Source of the DNA: Hydrogenophaga sp.
Lineage (GTDB): Bacteria; Pseudomonadota; Gammaproteobacteria; Burkholderiales; Burkholderiaceae_C
Direction of reading: 5' to 3'
NCBI GenBank assembly: GCA_030653975.1
Contig: JAURYH010000035.1
Location: 1 to 64,000, forward strand
Length of the DNA stretch: 64,000 nt
The notes beneath the pieces are model-generated. The model saw nothing but the letters and a program-made list of their open reading frames with translations. It had not been told where the DNA came from and made no database searches. Below are positions 43,378 to 52,718 of the stretch, piece by piece; the stretch's first letter is position 1; the number at the start of each line of letters is the position of its first letter. Made by a program: the position numbers and the translations under genes.

Positions 43378-43944
43378 TCACATCCAGCCCAGCCCGCCGA
43401 CCACCGCACCGGCGGCCAGCATCCAGAGCAAGTGGATGGACGTGCGCCACAACACCAGGGTGGCCCCCAGCACCAGCAAGGCAGCGGCCAGGGCGTTGCC
43501 GGCCGTCAGGCTGGGCGCCAGCAACAACCAGGCGGTGGATGCCAGGAGTGCCACCACCAGCGGCGTCAAGCCGGCCTTGAAGGCACGAACACCGGGGCGA
43601 GTCTGGTTGCGATGGGCCCAGCGGGTGGCCAGCAGCGTGAGCAGGGAGCTGGGAATCACCAAGCCCATCAGGCACAGCGCGGCCCCCAGAACGCCCAGAA
43701 CCACACTGCCCGCGTTCACGCCCACGTTCCAACCCATCAGCGCCACAAACAACACGTTGGGGCCGGGCGCGATCTGTGCCAGAGCCACCGACGAGGTGAA
43801 CTGCGGGTGCGTCAACCAGCCTTGTTCAACAACCAGGTAGCGGTGCATGTCGGGCACCACGCTGATGCCCCCACCCACTGAGAGCAGAGACAGCACACCG
43901 AAGTGCAGCAACAGACTCAGCCAGTCGGTTGGGGAGAGTGTCAT
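43378..43944 (-). CDS. Chromate-transporter-family protein, second half
   Basis: A 188-aa membrane protein of the short CHR family: SVGGGISVVPDMHRYLV and LAQIAPGPNVLFVALMGW are the CHR-domain signature (A-x-x-x-PGPN). It is normally paired with a partner half to make a two-subunit carrier. The ATG overlaps the stop of its partner (ATGA). It sits in a tricarboxylate operon, so it may carry an organic anion or sulfate/chromate; chromate resistance is not implied. Confidence 0.8.
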   Translation of the reverse strand: MTLSPTDWLSLLLHFGVLSLLSVGGGISVVPDMHRYLVVEQGWLTHPQFTSSVALAQIAPGPNVLFVALMGWNVGVNAGSVVLGVLGAALCLMGLVIPSSLLTLLATRWAHRNQTRPGVRAFKAGLTPLVVALLASTAWLLLAPSLTAGNALAAALLVLGATLVLWRTSIHLLWMLAAGAVVGGLGWM

Positions 43945-44585
43945 CACGGGCCGCCCCTTTCTGCCATCCCGCTGCGGACGATGCGGCGGTAGGTCCACAC
44001 ACACGATAGGCCACCGATGACCAACAGCACCCAGGCCAAGGGAAAGCGCATGACTGCGATGGCCACAAAGGTCGAGACAACGGCAAGGGCACAGAACGTC
44101 ACCCCACCGACGTGGGCTCGCAGCGCCGGGATGAGCTTGATGGCGGTCGTCAGGATCAGCGCCACGACCACCAGCCCCATGCCTTTGAGCGCTCCTTGCA
44201 CCACCGGCAGGTGCTGGAAGCTGGTGAAGGCCAGCGCCAGCAATCCAACAATGATCAGGGGAAACAGAAACAGGCCGAGCAAACACACCAGGGCGCCCCG
44301 GGTACCGAAACAGCGGTCGCCAATGATGACCCCCAGGTTCGCGACATTGGGCCCGGGCAGGACCTGGGCCACCGCCCAGTCCTCCAGAAAGGCCTCTTTG
44401 GCCATCCACCGCCGCCGCTCGATCAGCTCTCGCTGCGTGACCGCCATCACGCCACCAAAGCCCTGCAGCGACAACATGCTGAAGCCCCAGAACAGTTCTC
44501 TCAAACTGCGGGGCGGTGTGCAGGACGGATCGTCACCGATGATTCGGCTGTGGGCGCTGCTCATGTCGTGGACCCGCTCGCTCAC
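43944..44585 (-). CDS. Chromate-transporter-family protein, first half
   Basis: A 213-aa short CHR protein: LSLQGFGGVMAVTQRELIERRRWMAKEAFLEDWAVAQVLPGPNVANLGV holds the CHR-domain signature. About 5-6 membrane spans. The GTG at 44585 overlaps the stop of the upstream fusion gene (GTGA); an ATG at 44564 is the alternative start. Together with the next gene it forms the usual tandem pair. Confidence 0.8.
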   Translation of the reverse strand: MSERVHDMSSAHSRIIGDDPSCTPPRSLRELFWGFSMLSLQGFGGVMAVTQRELIERRRWMAKEAFLEDWAVAQVLPGPNVANLGVIIGDRCFGTRGALVCLLGLFLFPLIIVGLLALAFTSFQHLPVVQGALKGMGLVVVALILTTAIKLIPALRAHVGGVTFCALAVVSTFVAIAVMRFPLAWVLLVIGGLSCVWTYRRIVRSGMAERGGP

Positions 44586-46618
44586 TCCGGCACCGCTTCG
44601 GGCTGAAGGCCGGCCTGCAGCACCACCGCCTGCCAGCGCTCGGACTCGGCCATCAGCAGGTCGTGCAGTTCACCCGGCGTGGATGGCTGGATGTGGGTGC
44701 CGGCGGCCTCCATGCGGGCCGCAATCCCGGGGTCACGCAGCGCGTCGTTGAGTGCGCCGTTGAGCTGGCGAACCACCGCAGCGGGTGTCTTGGCCGGCGC
44801 AAACAGGGCATACCACTGGCTCATTTCCACACCGGGCACCCCGGCTTCCACCAGGGTCGGCACTTCGGGGAGGAAAGACAGGCGCTGCGGGCCGGCCACC
44901 GCCAGCGCCTTGAGGCGGCCCGAACGCAGGTAAGGCAAGGCGGTGAAGGCACTGGGGAACATGAGCTGCACCACCCCATGGGCCACTTCGGCGATGGCGG
45001 GAGCCGCTCCGGAGAACTCCAGGCGACTGAGGCGGGTGCCGGTCTGTAACTGGAACAGTTCGGCGGCGAAATGAGGCACCGTGCCTTCGCCGGCTGATGC
45101 GTAGGACAGGCGCGGCATCGATTCCCGCAGCAAGCGCACCAGTCCGGCAACATCGCTCACCGGCAGCTCCGCCGGTACCACCAGCAAGGTGGGCGAACTG
45201 CCGATCATTCCGATGGGCGAAAAATCGGCCAAGGGGTCGTAACGCAGCTTCTGCAGAGCCGGGTGGGTGCCGTGGGTGGCGATGTAGCCGAACAGCAAAC
45301 TGTGACCGTCGGGCCGGGCCGCCGCCACGTATTCGCAGGCGACCGAGCCGTTGGCGCCGGCACGGTTGTCCACCACCACCGGCTGGCCCAGTCGCTGGCC
45401 GAGATGACGGGTCAGCGCCCTGGCCATGGTGTCGTTGCCACCGCCCGCGCTGGTGGGCACGATGATGGTCACCGCGCGGTTCGGGAACACCGAGCCCATC
45501 GGAGTGCCCGCGCTGGGCACGTCCCGGCCATCCACCGTCTTGGGTGGGAACACGTAGCCCGGCAGGTGCAGCACCCCTTGCATGATCTTGCGCGCGGTGC
45601 GCACCAGCGCGGCACTTACCACCTCGCAGGCTTCGCCCTGGCCCTGCAGTTGCACCTCGACATCGATCTGGCCGGCGGGATGCAGCACCGTCAGCGGATG
45701 CCCACCCGGCTCGCGCGCCACGCCACTGGCCACCGTGCCGGGCAAGGCAAAGGCGGTGCTCACCCCGATGGCACCGGTCACAGCGTGCGACGCATGGCAT
45801 TTGTGCGGTGTGAAGTAACGCGAGGTGATGCTGTTGGACGAATCGCCGACGCTCACCAGCACCGGCTTGGGCACCACGCTGCCGCTCACGTCGCCCAGGC
45901 CCATGCGGCGCCCAGCCTCGAGACGCATCGCCTCGATGCGGGCCAGCAAAGTGGTGTTGGCGTCGAGCTCGGCCGGTCGCTCCCTGCCGCTGAGGCCGAG
46001 GTCGCTGGCGCGCACCACCATGAGCGGCATGGCCGCGTCGATGCAGGTGGCTTCCACGCCCTGGATCAGGTCGATGCGCTGTCCTGTGGGAAACAGCTGA
46101 CCGGTGACCGCACCCCAGGCATCCAGAAAATTCAGCAGAACCGGCGCAGCGGTGCCGGCCACGCCGTCGATACGGGCCACACCCTCAAAGGTCAGCTTGC
46201 CGCCCGGGGTACAGACCGTGGCCTCGATCTTGGCGCCGGTGTTGACGTTGTGGATGCGCACGGTGGTGGTGCCCTCCTGCGCAGGAATCAGTCCTTGGTC
46301 GATCGCAAACGGCGCCACCCCGGCCAGCATGTTGCCGCAGTTGGGGCGGGTGTCGACCGACTGGTGGCCCACCCCGACCTGGGCAAACAGATAGTCCAGA
46401 TCGCAGTCGGGCTGAGTTGACCTGGAAACAATGGCCACCTTGCTGTTGAGTGTGCTGCCACCGCCCAGCCCATCGAGCTGCAGCGGGTCGCTGGCCCCGA
46501 TGGCGCCGATCAGGGCCTGGTTGCGGTCGGTCTCGTCTTGCGGCAGCCAGTCGCTCAGAAAGAAGGGGCCACGCGAAGTGCCTGCACGCATGAGAACACA
46601 GGGAATGGACAGCATCAT
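44582..46618 (-). CDS. Fusion protein: PrpF-family isomerase + TctC/Bug solute-binding domain
   Basis: A 678-aa continuous frame. Residues 1 to about 358 are a PrpF-family isomerase: VLMRAGTSRGPFF, PNCGNMLAG (Cys94) and HKCHASHAVTGA (272-283). Residues about 376-678 are a Bug/TctC solute-binding domain: FPNRAVTIIVPTSAGGGNDTMAR, VVDNRAGANGSVA, PDGHSLLFGY, and LPEVPTLVEAGVPGVE. There is no signal peptide at the N-terminus or at the junction, so the binding domain would be cytoplasmic. An internal Met374 could start a separate binding protein, still without a signal. I know of no described precedent for this fusion. It is coupled to the CHR genes downstream. Confidence 0.85.
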   Translation of the reverse strand: MMLSIPCVLMRAGTSRGPFFLSDWLPQDETDRNQALIGAIGASDPLQLDGLGGGSTLNSKVAIVSRSTQPDCDLDYLFAQVGVGHQSVDTRPNCGNMLAGVAPFAIDQGLIPAQEGTTTVRIHNVNTGAKIEATVCTPGGKLTFEGVARIDGVAGTAAPVLLNFLDAWGAVTGQLFPTGQRIDLIQGVEATCIDAAMPLMVVRASDLGLSGRERPAELDANTTLLARIEAMRLEAGRRMGLGDVSGSVVPKPVLVSVGDSSNSITSRYFTPHKCHASHAVTGAIGVSTAFALPGTVASGVAREPGGHPLTVLHPAGQIDVEVQLQGQGEACEVVSAALVRTARKIMQGVLHLPGYVFPPKTVDGRDVPSAGTPMGSVFPNRAVTIIVPTSAGGGNDTMARALTRHLGQRLGQPVVVDNRAGANGSVACEYVAAARPDGHSLLFGYIATHGTHPALQKLRYDPLADFSPIGMIGSSPTLLVVPAELPVSDVAGLVRLLRESMPRLSYASAGEGTVPHFAAELFQLQTGTRLSRLEFSGAAPAIAEVAHGVVQLMFPSAFTALPYLRSGRLKALAVAGPQRLSFLPEVPTLVEAGVPGVEMSQWYALFAPAKTPAAVVRQLNGALNDALRDPGIAARMEAAGTHIQPSTPGELHDLLMAESERWQAVVLQAGLQPEAVPE

Positions 46619-46661
46619 GGCTCACCCTACTTTTGGAACGAAGTCAGTGCAACGCGAAAAC

Positions 46662-46686
46662 TAAAAATGGCCGCCCGAAGGCGGCC
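46662..46686 (-). terminator. Intrinsic terminator after porin
   Basis: On the minus strand GGCCGCC-TTCG-GGCGGCC followed by ATTTTTAG, 25 bp after the porin stop. It would insulate the porin from the downstream fusion gene. Confidence 0.75.
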
Positions 46687-46710
46687 TGAAACCTTGGAAC
46701 AGCTGATGGA

Positions 46711-47631
46711 TCAGAAGTTGTGGCGCATGCCGATCAGTGTCGCGTTGACATCGGTCTCGGCTTTGCCCTTGCCGTTGCGCACATGTGCGGCATACAAGAA
46801 GGTGCGCTTGGAAAGGGGATACCGTGCTTCCAGCAACAGGTCGGTATCCTTGTTTTCGGTGTCCCGCGCCACATCCAGGATGAGGCTGACCGGGCCTGCC
46901 GGGATGGAACCACCCAAAGTGAACCCTTTGCCACGCCCTGCACCCGTGGCGTCCTGATAGCTCGCCGCGACACGGGCTTGTCCAAAACTGTAGGCGGCTC
47001 CCACCATGTGGTTGGCGTCCTTGTTGCTCAACTTGTTATAGGCCAGGCTGGCCGAAAGCGGACCGCCCCGGTAGATGACGTTGAACTCGGTCTTGGAAAC
47101 ATCGTCCGCGTTGTTGCCTTTGAGCACATGCGCGACGGTCGCGGTCACGCCGCCGAAGCTGGGCGTGGTGTAGGTGATCTGGCTGTTGTTGCGGGAGTTG
47201 ACACCGACGTAAGAGAACTGACTGCTGACAGGGTTGTAGTTGGCTGCACCGGTCAACTCCCAAGCGGTGACTGCTCGGAAGCTCGGACTCAGAGTCCGTC
47301 CCAACAACACCGAGCCAAAACCACCGCTGAGCGACAGGTTGGCTGCCCGTCCGAAGAACGGATCAGCTGCTGCGCCGGTCTCGGGATTCACCTGGGCCTC
47401 GAAATTGAACGAGGCTTTCAGACCGCCGCCCAGATCTTCGGTCCCGCGAAAGCCGATGCGCGAACTGCCGTTGGTCAACGGGGACGCACCAGCCAGCCGC
47501 AAAGACTGACCAGTGACCTTCGCCAGCGCCATGTCCGCCACACCGTAGAGCGACACGGAGGATTGGGCACTGGCTGCGCCAGCACAGGCCAGCGCGGTGA
47601 TGGCGACGAGGGAGTGGGTGGTTTTTTTCAT
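46711..47631 (-). CDS. Gram-negative porin
   Basis: A 306-aa outer-membrane porin with signal peptide MKKTTHSLVAITALACAGAASAQ, then SSVSLYGVADMALA, SRIGFRGTEDLGGGLKASFNFEAQ, and a C-terminal IGMRHNF. It is distinct from the porin at 30237. Within the catabolic cluster it probably admits the tricarboxylate. A terminator follows it. Confidence 0.92.
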   Translation of the reverse strand: MKKTTHSLVAITALACAGAASAQSSVSLYGVADMALAKVTGQSLRLAGASPLTNGSSRIGFRGTEDLGGGLKASFNFEAQVNPETGAAADPFFGRAANLSLSGGFGSVLLGRTLSPSFRAVTAWELTGAANYNPVSSQFSYVGVNSRNNSQITYTTPSFGGVTATVAHVLKGNNADDVSKTEFNVIYRGGPLSASLAYNKLSNKDANHMVGAAYSFGQARVAASYQDATGAGRGKGFTLGGSIPAGPVSLILDVARDTENKDTDLLLEARYPLSKRTFLYAAHVRNGKGKAETDVNATLIGMRHNF

Positions 47632-47765
47632 GGTGTCGATGTCTCCGGAACAAAAAAAATGAAGGTCAAAAAATGGCGCAGCAGCTACCGAGATAAAGCC
47701 GCTGCCCGGCTGGATTCTGGACATGCATGCAGGGACTGCAAAGCAATCATTCGGCACGGACTCCA

Positions 47766-48728
47766 TCACTTTTCAAGAAGGCAACTCACTTGCTGAGGCG
47801 TTTGAATGGCCGAGGTGCGCTCCAACAGATGGGCCAGCAACTTGCGCGCGGGCAGCGACAAGGTTTCAGCAGATCGAACGCAAATCACGAACTGCTGCTG
47901 AGCCCAGGCATCGCTCAAGGGAACCAGATGCAGTCCCAGCTCACGCGCATGGTTTCGCGCCGCCTCGATGGGCAGTATCGACACCGCGTGAGACCCGCTC
48001 AACAACCGCAGGGCCGCGTAATAGCTTGCAACCTGGATGCGGCAGGTGGGATCGCAACCCAGCGCAGCCGCCTTCTTCTGCATCAGGGCCTGCATGGAGT
48101 CGCCCTGTTGTGTGTCGCAGGTGAGGCCGATGCGGTCGTATTGCAGGGTTTGCTCGAACCACAGCTCGGGAAACCGGGCCAGCGGGTGCCCAGGATCCAT
48201 GGCGACTGCGAAGTGGTCGTAGCGGTAGGGGAAGGATTCCAGGCCTTGCAGGTCCAGAAAGGCCCGGCTGATGCCAATGTCGGCGGCACCGTCTTCGATG
48301 CCACGCACCACGTCCGCGCTGCGCCGCTCTTCCAGACTGATCGCGATGTCGGGATTCGCCTGGACAAAGGTCTGGATTTCCTCCGGCACGAATTCGGCCA
48401 TCGACGACATGTTGACCAGCAGGCGCACATGACCGCGCAGGCCATCGCTGTAGTCGGAGAGCTCCGCCTGCAGTTCGCGCATGCTGCGCAGGATCTGGCG
48501 CGCATGGCGCAACAACGCGATACCGGCGGCCGTGGGCTGTACGCCGCGTTGCCCTCGATGCAGCAGCGGGGTTCCGACCCAATACTCCATCTCGGCCACG
48601 CGCTTGCTGATGGCCGACGCCGTGATGCACTCCCGCTCGGCCGCCGCCGCGATGGTCCCTTGATCACACACCGTCACGAACAGGCGCAAACTCACCGGGT
48701 CCACGCGTCCATTCAGGCCGGTGCTCAC
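47766..48728 (-). CDS. LysR-family regulator (likely of tricarballylate genes)
   Basis: A 320-aa LysR protein. The helix-turn-helix is in residues about 14-75 (VSLRLFVTVCDQGTIAAAAERECITASAISKRVAEMEYWVGTPLLHR-type); the ligand domain follows. The start is GTG, with GAGG about 10 bp upstream. It lies 9 bp after tcuB on the same strand, so it is probably cotranscribed with tcuAB, in the position a TcuR-like regulator would take. Confidence 0.85.
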   Translation of the reverse strand: MSTGLNGRVDPVSLRLFVTVCDQGTIAAAAERECITASAISKRVAEMEYWVGTPLLHRGQRGVQPTAAGIALLRHARQILRSMRELQAELSDYSDGLRGHVRLLVNMSSMAEFVPEEIQTFVQANPDIAISLEERRSADVVRGIEDGAADIGISRAFLDLQGLESFPYRYDHFAVAMDPGHPLARFPELWFEQTLQYDRIGLTCDTQQGDSMQALMQKKAAALGCDPTCRIQVASYYAALRLLSGSHAVSILPIEAARNHARELGLHLVPLSDAWAQQQFVICVRSAETLSLPARKLLAHLLERTSAIQTPQQVSCLLEK

Positions 48729-48737
48729 GCCATCACC

Positions 48738-49910
48738 TCATTCGTCGCCCAGCGCCAGCGAACTGGGCTGGCGCTTTTCCACGGCGTAGCGCAACAACGA
48801 TGCACTGCGGAAAATGCCGTGGGCAAACTTGCCATAAGGCAAGGTGGCGAACAGCGCCATCACCACACCCAGGTGCAGCGCCAGCATCAGGGCCAGTGCA
48901 TCGGTGCCACGCAGCCACCACAGCAACAGCCCGGTCAGGCTGGTGAGGAACAGGAGTGCGATGAAGCCGTAGTCCATGGGTTTCTGGGCAGCGTCGCCGT
49001 GCAGCGGGTGCCGCGACCATTTCAGGCGAAACAGCCCGGCCGTCCCGAGCAACAGGCTCACCCCGCCCACAGCGCCCAGGATCTTGGGCAGGCTGGGCAG
49101 GTCGTAAGGTGCTTCCCAGCCAAACACGTAGTGGTACACCGTGGCCAGGCTGGTGGCGGCAAAACACAGCATGAAACCGTAGAAGGTCAGGTGGTGGTCG
49201 CGTCGACGCGACAGGGTGTAGGCATCGTCCTCGTTGTGACAGCCTTCCCCGTGACCACCGTCCAGGTACTTGAGCGTCGCCACATCGCGCGCAGCCTGCA
49301 CCGCATCACCACCGGCCACCGCTTGCCCCGTCGTCGCGGGTGACACATCGCGCAGGAAGCGCGTGACGCCGATGCCCAGCGCCAGCACAGCCCAGAGAAA
49401 CACGGGCGCGAACATCAACACCAGCAGGTTATGCGGAAACAGGTTGTAGAAGTTTCCGCCCAGGTCCCCTCCCCACACGGTGCCGTTCAGCGCCAGGGCC
49501 AGCACCAGGAACAGCGCCAGTCCAACGGCCAGTGCGAGTGACATGGTCAGGCCATTGCGCTCGTAAAGCGCGCCCAGCGGCTGGGGCCAGGCATAGGCAA
49601 CATAGGTCTCACCCCGGACCTTCGCCATGGCCTGCGGCACATTGACCGCGAACTCGTGGGGAGGTGCGTATTGACACGCGTGCAGGCAGGCGCCGCAGTT
49701 GTGGCACAGGTTGGCCAGGTAGTGGATATCGGCTGGGCCGAATTCGAGCCGACGGGTCATGGCCGGGAACACCGCGCAGAAGCCTTCGCAGTAGCGGCAG
49801 GCGTTGCAGATGGCCATCTGCCGCGTCACCTCGTCCACCGAGGCCGATGAGGCGTTCGCCCCGGAAGCGAGTGACCGGGCGTCCTGCACCAGTGAATCAA
49901 GCGGCGACAT
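48738..49910 (-). CDS. tcuB: Tricarballylate utilisation iron-sulfur membrane protein
   Basis: A 390-aa TcuB/CitB protein. Two 4Fe-4S motifs near the N-terminus: [11 protein letters not shown] (about 35-45) and [11 protein letters not shown]. Several membrane spans with histidines follow. In Salmonella TcuB passes electrons from the reduced flavin of TcuA to the quinone pool. It overlaps tcuA by 14 bp. Confidence 0.9.
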   Translation of the reverse strand: MSPLDSLVQDARSLASGANASSASVDEVTRQMAICNACRYCEGFCAVFPAMTRRLEFGPADIHYLANLCHNCGACLHACQYAPPHEFAVNVPQAMAKVRGETYVAYAWPQPLGALYERNGLTMSLALAVGLALFLVLALALNGTVWGGDLGGNFYNLFPHNLLVLMFAPVFLWAVLALGIGVTRFLRDVSPATTGQAVAGGDAVQAARDVATLKYLDGGHGEGCHNEDDAYTLSRRRDHHLTFYGFMLCFAATSLATVYHYVFGWEAPYDLPSLPKILGAVGGVSLLLGTAGLFRLKWSRHPLHGDAAQKPMDYGFIALLFLTSLTGLLLWWLRGTDALALMLALHLGVVMALFATLPYGKFAHGIFRSASLLRYAVEKRQPSSLALGDE

Positions 49911-51333
49911 GCCGACCCTCCTTGAGGCTCATCGCCGAGCGAGCAGCTTCAGAGCCGGCAATGCGGCCGAAGGCGGTTCCAATGGACATGCCGACCCCGG
50001 CGGTGTAGCCCTTGCCCAGCACATTGCCCGCCATCATCTCGCCCGCCACAAAGAGGTTGGGGCTGGGCGCACCACCGAAACGCACAGCGGCGGTTTCATC
50101 GGTCTTCAGGCCCAGGTAGGTAAAAGTCACACCCGGCTTCAGCGCATAGGCATAGAACGGGGCTGTGTCGATGGGTCTGGCCCAGTGGGTTTTCGCGGGC
50201 GTGAGGTCTTCTGTGAAGCAATCGTCCAGCGCGGTGTGGTCAAACGTGCCGACGCGGCAGGCGTTGTTGTAATCGGTCAAAGTTTGCATGAAGGTGTCTC
50301 TGTCCAGGCCCAGTTGCTCGGCCAACTCGGGCAGCGTATTGGCCTGCACGCCGGGAAACACCGGCGGCATGAAACGGCCAATGGCCTTGGCATCGATGAT
50401 GGAATAACCAATCTGCTCCGGCTGCTGAGCCACCAGGCGACCCCAGATGGCATAGCGCTTGGGCCAGAAGTCTTCGCCCTCGTCGTAGAAGCGCAGCGCA
50501 TCGCGGTTGACCACCACACCCAGCGAGACGCAGTCGATGCGGGTGCAGATGCCACCGTCGTAAAGCGGTGCGCGTGCGTCGATCGCCACCATGTGCGCCT
50601 GGGTCGGGTCGCCGATCGCATCGGCGCCGTGGTCGTCGAGCAAATGGCGCAGCAGCACGCCCTGGTTGAAACGGGTACCCCGGATCAGGAAGTTGTCGGA
50701 CGGCGTCTCGCCACGCTCGTTGATGCCCCAGGCTTCGCGCAACCATTCGCGGTTGGACTCGAACCCACCGGCCGCCAGCACACAGCTGCGTGCAGTGATG
50801 CGCTCGGGGCCGACGTACGCGGCGACAAAATGCCCATCGCGCAACTCCAGCCGGTCCACCGGTGCCTCATACCGGACCCGAACCCCCAGGCGCTCGGCGC
50901 TGCGGAAATAGGCGTTCACCAGCGCCTTGCCACCGCCCATGAAGAAGGCATTGGTGCGGGCCGTGTGCAGCGCGCCCGACAGCGACGGCTGGAAATGCAC
51001 GCCGTGGCTGCGCATCCAGGGCCGGCAGGTGCTGGAGTCGCGGATCACGCGGCGCGCCAGCATCTCATTGGTCAAGCCACCGGTGACCTTGAGCAGGTCT
51101 TGCCAGAATTCTTCTTCCGGATACGCGTCCACCAGCACGTCTTGCGGTGCGTCGTGCATGCAGCGCAGGTTGCGGGTGTGGGCCGAGTTCCCGCCGCGCC
51201 ATTCTTGCGGTGCGGATTCCAGCAGCAAGACGCTGGCGCCGGCTTCGCGCGCCATCAGGGCGGCGCAGAGCGCGGCGTTGCCACCGCCGATCACCAGCAC
51301 GTCGACCGCTGGACTTTCTTCTGTTCTTGGCAT
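49897..51333 (-). CDS. tcuA: FAD-dependent tricarballylate dehydrogenase
   Basis: A 478-aa flavoprotein of the fumarate reductase/TcuA family. FAD motif [43 protein letters not shown] is the TcuA-type active-site entry; [12 protein letters not shown] and [30 protein letters not shown] bind FAD. It oxidises tricarballylate to cis-aconitate. It lies 7 bp after the PcaB-like gene. A related substrate such as a methylated tricarballylate cannot be excluded. Confidence 0.88.
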   Translation of the reverse strand: MPRTEESPAVDVLVIGGGNAALCAALMAREAGASVLLLESAPQEWRGGNSAHTRNLRCMHDAPQDVLVDAYPEEEFWQDLLKVTGGLTNEMLARRVIRDSSTCRPWMRSHGVHFQPSLSGALHTARTNAFFMGGGKALVNAYFRSAERLGVRVRYEAPVDRLELRDGHFVAAYVGPERITARSCVLAAGGFESNREWLREAWGINERGETPSDNFLIRGTRFNQGVLLRHLLDDHGADAIGDPTQAHMVAIDARAPLYDGGICTRIDCVSLGVVVNRDALRFYDEGEDFWPKRYAIWGRLVAQQPEQIGYSIIDAKAIGRFMPPVFPGVQANTLPELAEQLGLDRDTFMQTLTDYNNACRVGTFDHTALDDCFTEDLTPAKTHWARPIDTAPFYAYALKPGVTFTYLGLKTDETAAVRFGGAPSPNLFVAGEMMAGNVLGKGYTAGVGMSIGTAFGRIAGSEAARSAMSLKEGRHVAA

Positions 51334-51339
51334 GATGAT

Positions 51340-52692
51340 TCAGCGCCCCTGGCGAGCGGCCAGCACACGGTCCACCATCACACCGGCCTGGCCCAGGTGG
51401 TTCACCGGGTCACACAAGGATTCGAGCTGGGGGCGGGTCAGGTGCTGCTTGATCTCCGGGTGCGCTTCCAGGATGTCGATCAAAGGCCGGTTTTCGGCCA
51501 GCGCCTGACGGCACAGGTCGTACACCAGGTCGTGCGCATATTCACGGCCCAGGTAAGGGCCCAGGCCCATCATCACGGCTTCCGACATGACCAGCCCGTG
51601 GGTGATGTCCATGTTGGCGCGCATGCGGGTGGCGTCCACCTCCAGGCCCTGCAGCACGAACTTGGTCTGTTTCAGCGCACCCGACATGAGGCAGAAGATC
51701 TCGGGCAACGACACCCACTCGATTTCCCAAGGGCCTGTGGAGCGTTCGTGGTCGGCCACCATGGCGTCCATCAGTGCAGCGGCGTGCTGACGCGCCACCG
51801 AGATGTTGGCGTGGATGTAGAGGCAGGAAATCGGATTGCGCTTTTGCGGCATGGTGCTCGACGAGCCACGACCGGGGGCATAGGGTTCAAACACCTCGCC
51901 CACTTCGGTCTGCATCATCAGCTTCACGTCCATGGCGATCTTGCCCAGCGACCCGCCCACCAGACCGAGGAAAGCACCGACTTCGGCGATGGTGTCGCGC
52001 ACGGTGTGCCAGGAGATCAGGGGTTGCGCCAGGCCCAGTTCTTTCATGAGCGCCGCCTGGGTTTCCATCGCGCCCTTGTCCAGCGACGACAGCGTGCCCG
52101 AAGCACCACCGAACTCACCCATGAACACGCGCGGCTTGAGCTGCTGCAGACGTTCGCGGTGGCGCTCGATGCCGGCCAGGATGCTGGCCATCTTGTAGCC
52201 GAAGGTGATGGGTGTGGCCTGCTGGAGGTTGGAGCGTCCGATGACGGGTGTGTCGCGGTACTTCTGTGCCAGCGCCGCCAATGCGTCGGAAATGTCCTTG
52301 AGGTCCTGCTCGACCAGCGCGAGACCCTCGCGCATCTGCAGCACCGCGGCGGTGTCGGTGATGTCCTGTGTGGTCGCGCCCCAATGGCAGTACTCGCCCA
52401 GGCGGTCGCGGCAGTTGGCGTTGATCTGGTTGACCACCGCGATGATCGGATAGCCGATCTGCTCGGTCTTGGCCTTGAGCTGGTCCCAGTCGATCATGGA
52501 CAGCTCGCAGTGCTGGACGATCTCGTCGGCGGCTTCCTGGGGGATGATGCCCAGTTCGCCCTGGACCTTGGCCAGCGCGCGCTCGATGTCCAGGTACTTG
52601 GCGGTCCGGTTCTCGTCCGACCAGACTTGGCGCATGCGGCTGTCGCTGAAAATGTCGCCGAAGATGCGTGAGTCGATGATGGTGGCAGCCAT
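51340..52692 (-). CDS. Class II fumarase/aspartase-superfamily lyase (PcaB-like)
   Basis: A 450-aa lyase-superfamily protein nearest the 3-carboxymuconate cycloisomerase (PcaB) branch. Conserved regions are HWGATTQDITDT (103-114), GRSNLQQATPITFG (152-165) and the signature GSSSTMPQKRNP (276-287) whose flexible loop holds the catalytic serine. No other protocatechuate gene is near. The fungal trans-aconitate decarboxylase Tad1 belongs to this same branch, so in a cluster that makes aconitate upstream and consumes itaconate downstream, an aconitate decarboxylase role is a good hypothesis. The ATG at 52692 is used; upstream reading is antisense noise. Confidence 0.85.
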   Translation of the reverse strand: MAATIIDSRIFGDIFSDSRMRQVWSDENRTAKYLDIERALAKVQGELGIIPQEAADEIVQHCELSMIDWDQLKAKTEQIGYPIIAVVNQINANCRDRLGEYCHWGATTQDITDTAAVLQMREGLALVEQDLKDISDALAALAQKYRDTPVIGRSNLQQATPITFGYKMASILAGIERHRERLQQLKPRVFMGEFGGASGTLSSLDKGAMETQAALMKELGLAQPLISWHTVRDTIAEVGAFLGLVGGSLGKIAMDVKLMMQTEVGEVFEPYAPGRGSSSTMPQKRNPISCLYIHANISVARQHAAALMDAMVADHERSTGPWEIEWVSLPEIFCLMSGALKQTKFVLQGLEVDATRMRANMDITHGLVMSEAVMMGLGPYLGREYAHDLVYDLCRQALAENRPLIDILEAHPEIKQHLTRPQLESLCDPVNHLGQAGVMVDRVLAARQGR

Positions 52693-52718
52693 GGTGATCC
52701 TCAAAAAGTACTGGGGGT

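Noticed and set aside
43378-44585. Chromate resistance operon
   Set aside because: The CHR family name is the only evidence; translational coupling to a tricarboxylate enzyme and lack of other resistance genes argue for another role.
51340-52692. 3-carboxymuconate cycloisomerase (pcaB) of protocatechuate degradation
   Set aside because: No pca or other ring-cleavage gene is present; the neighbours handle tricarboxylates and CoA dicarboxylates.
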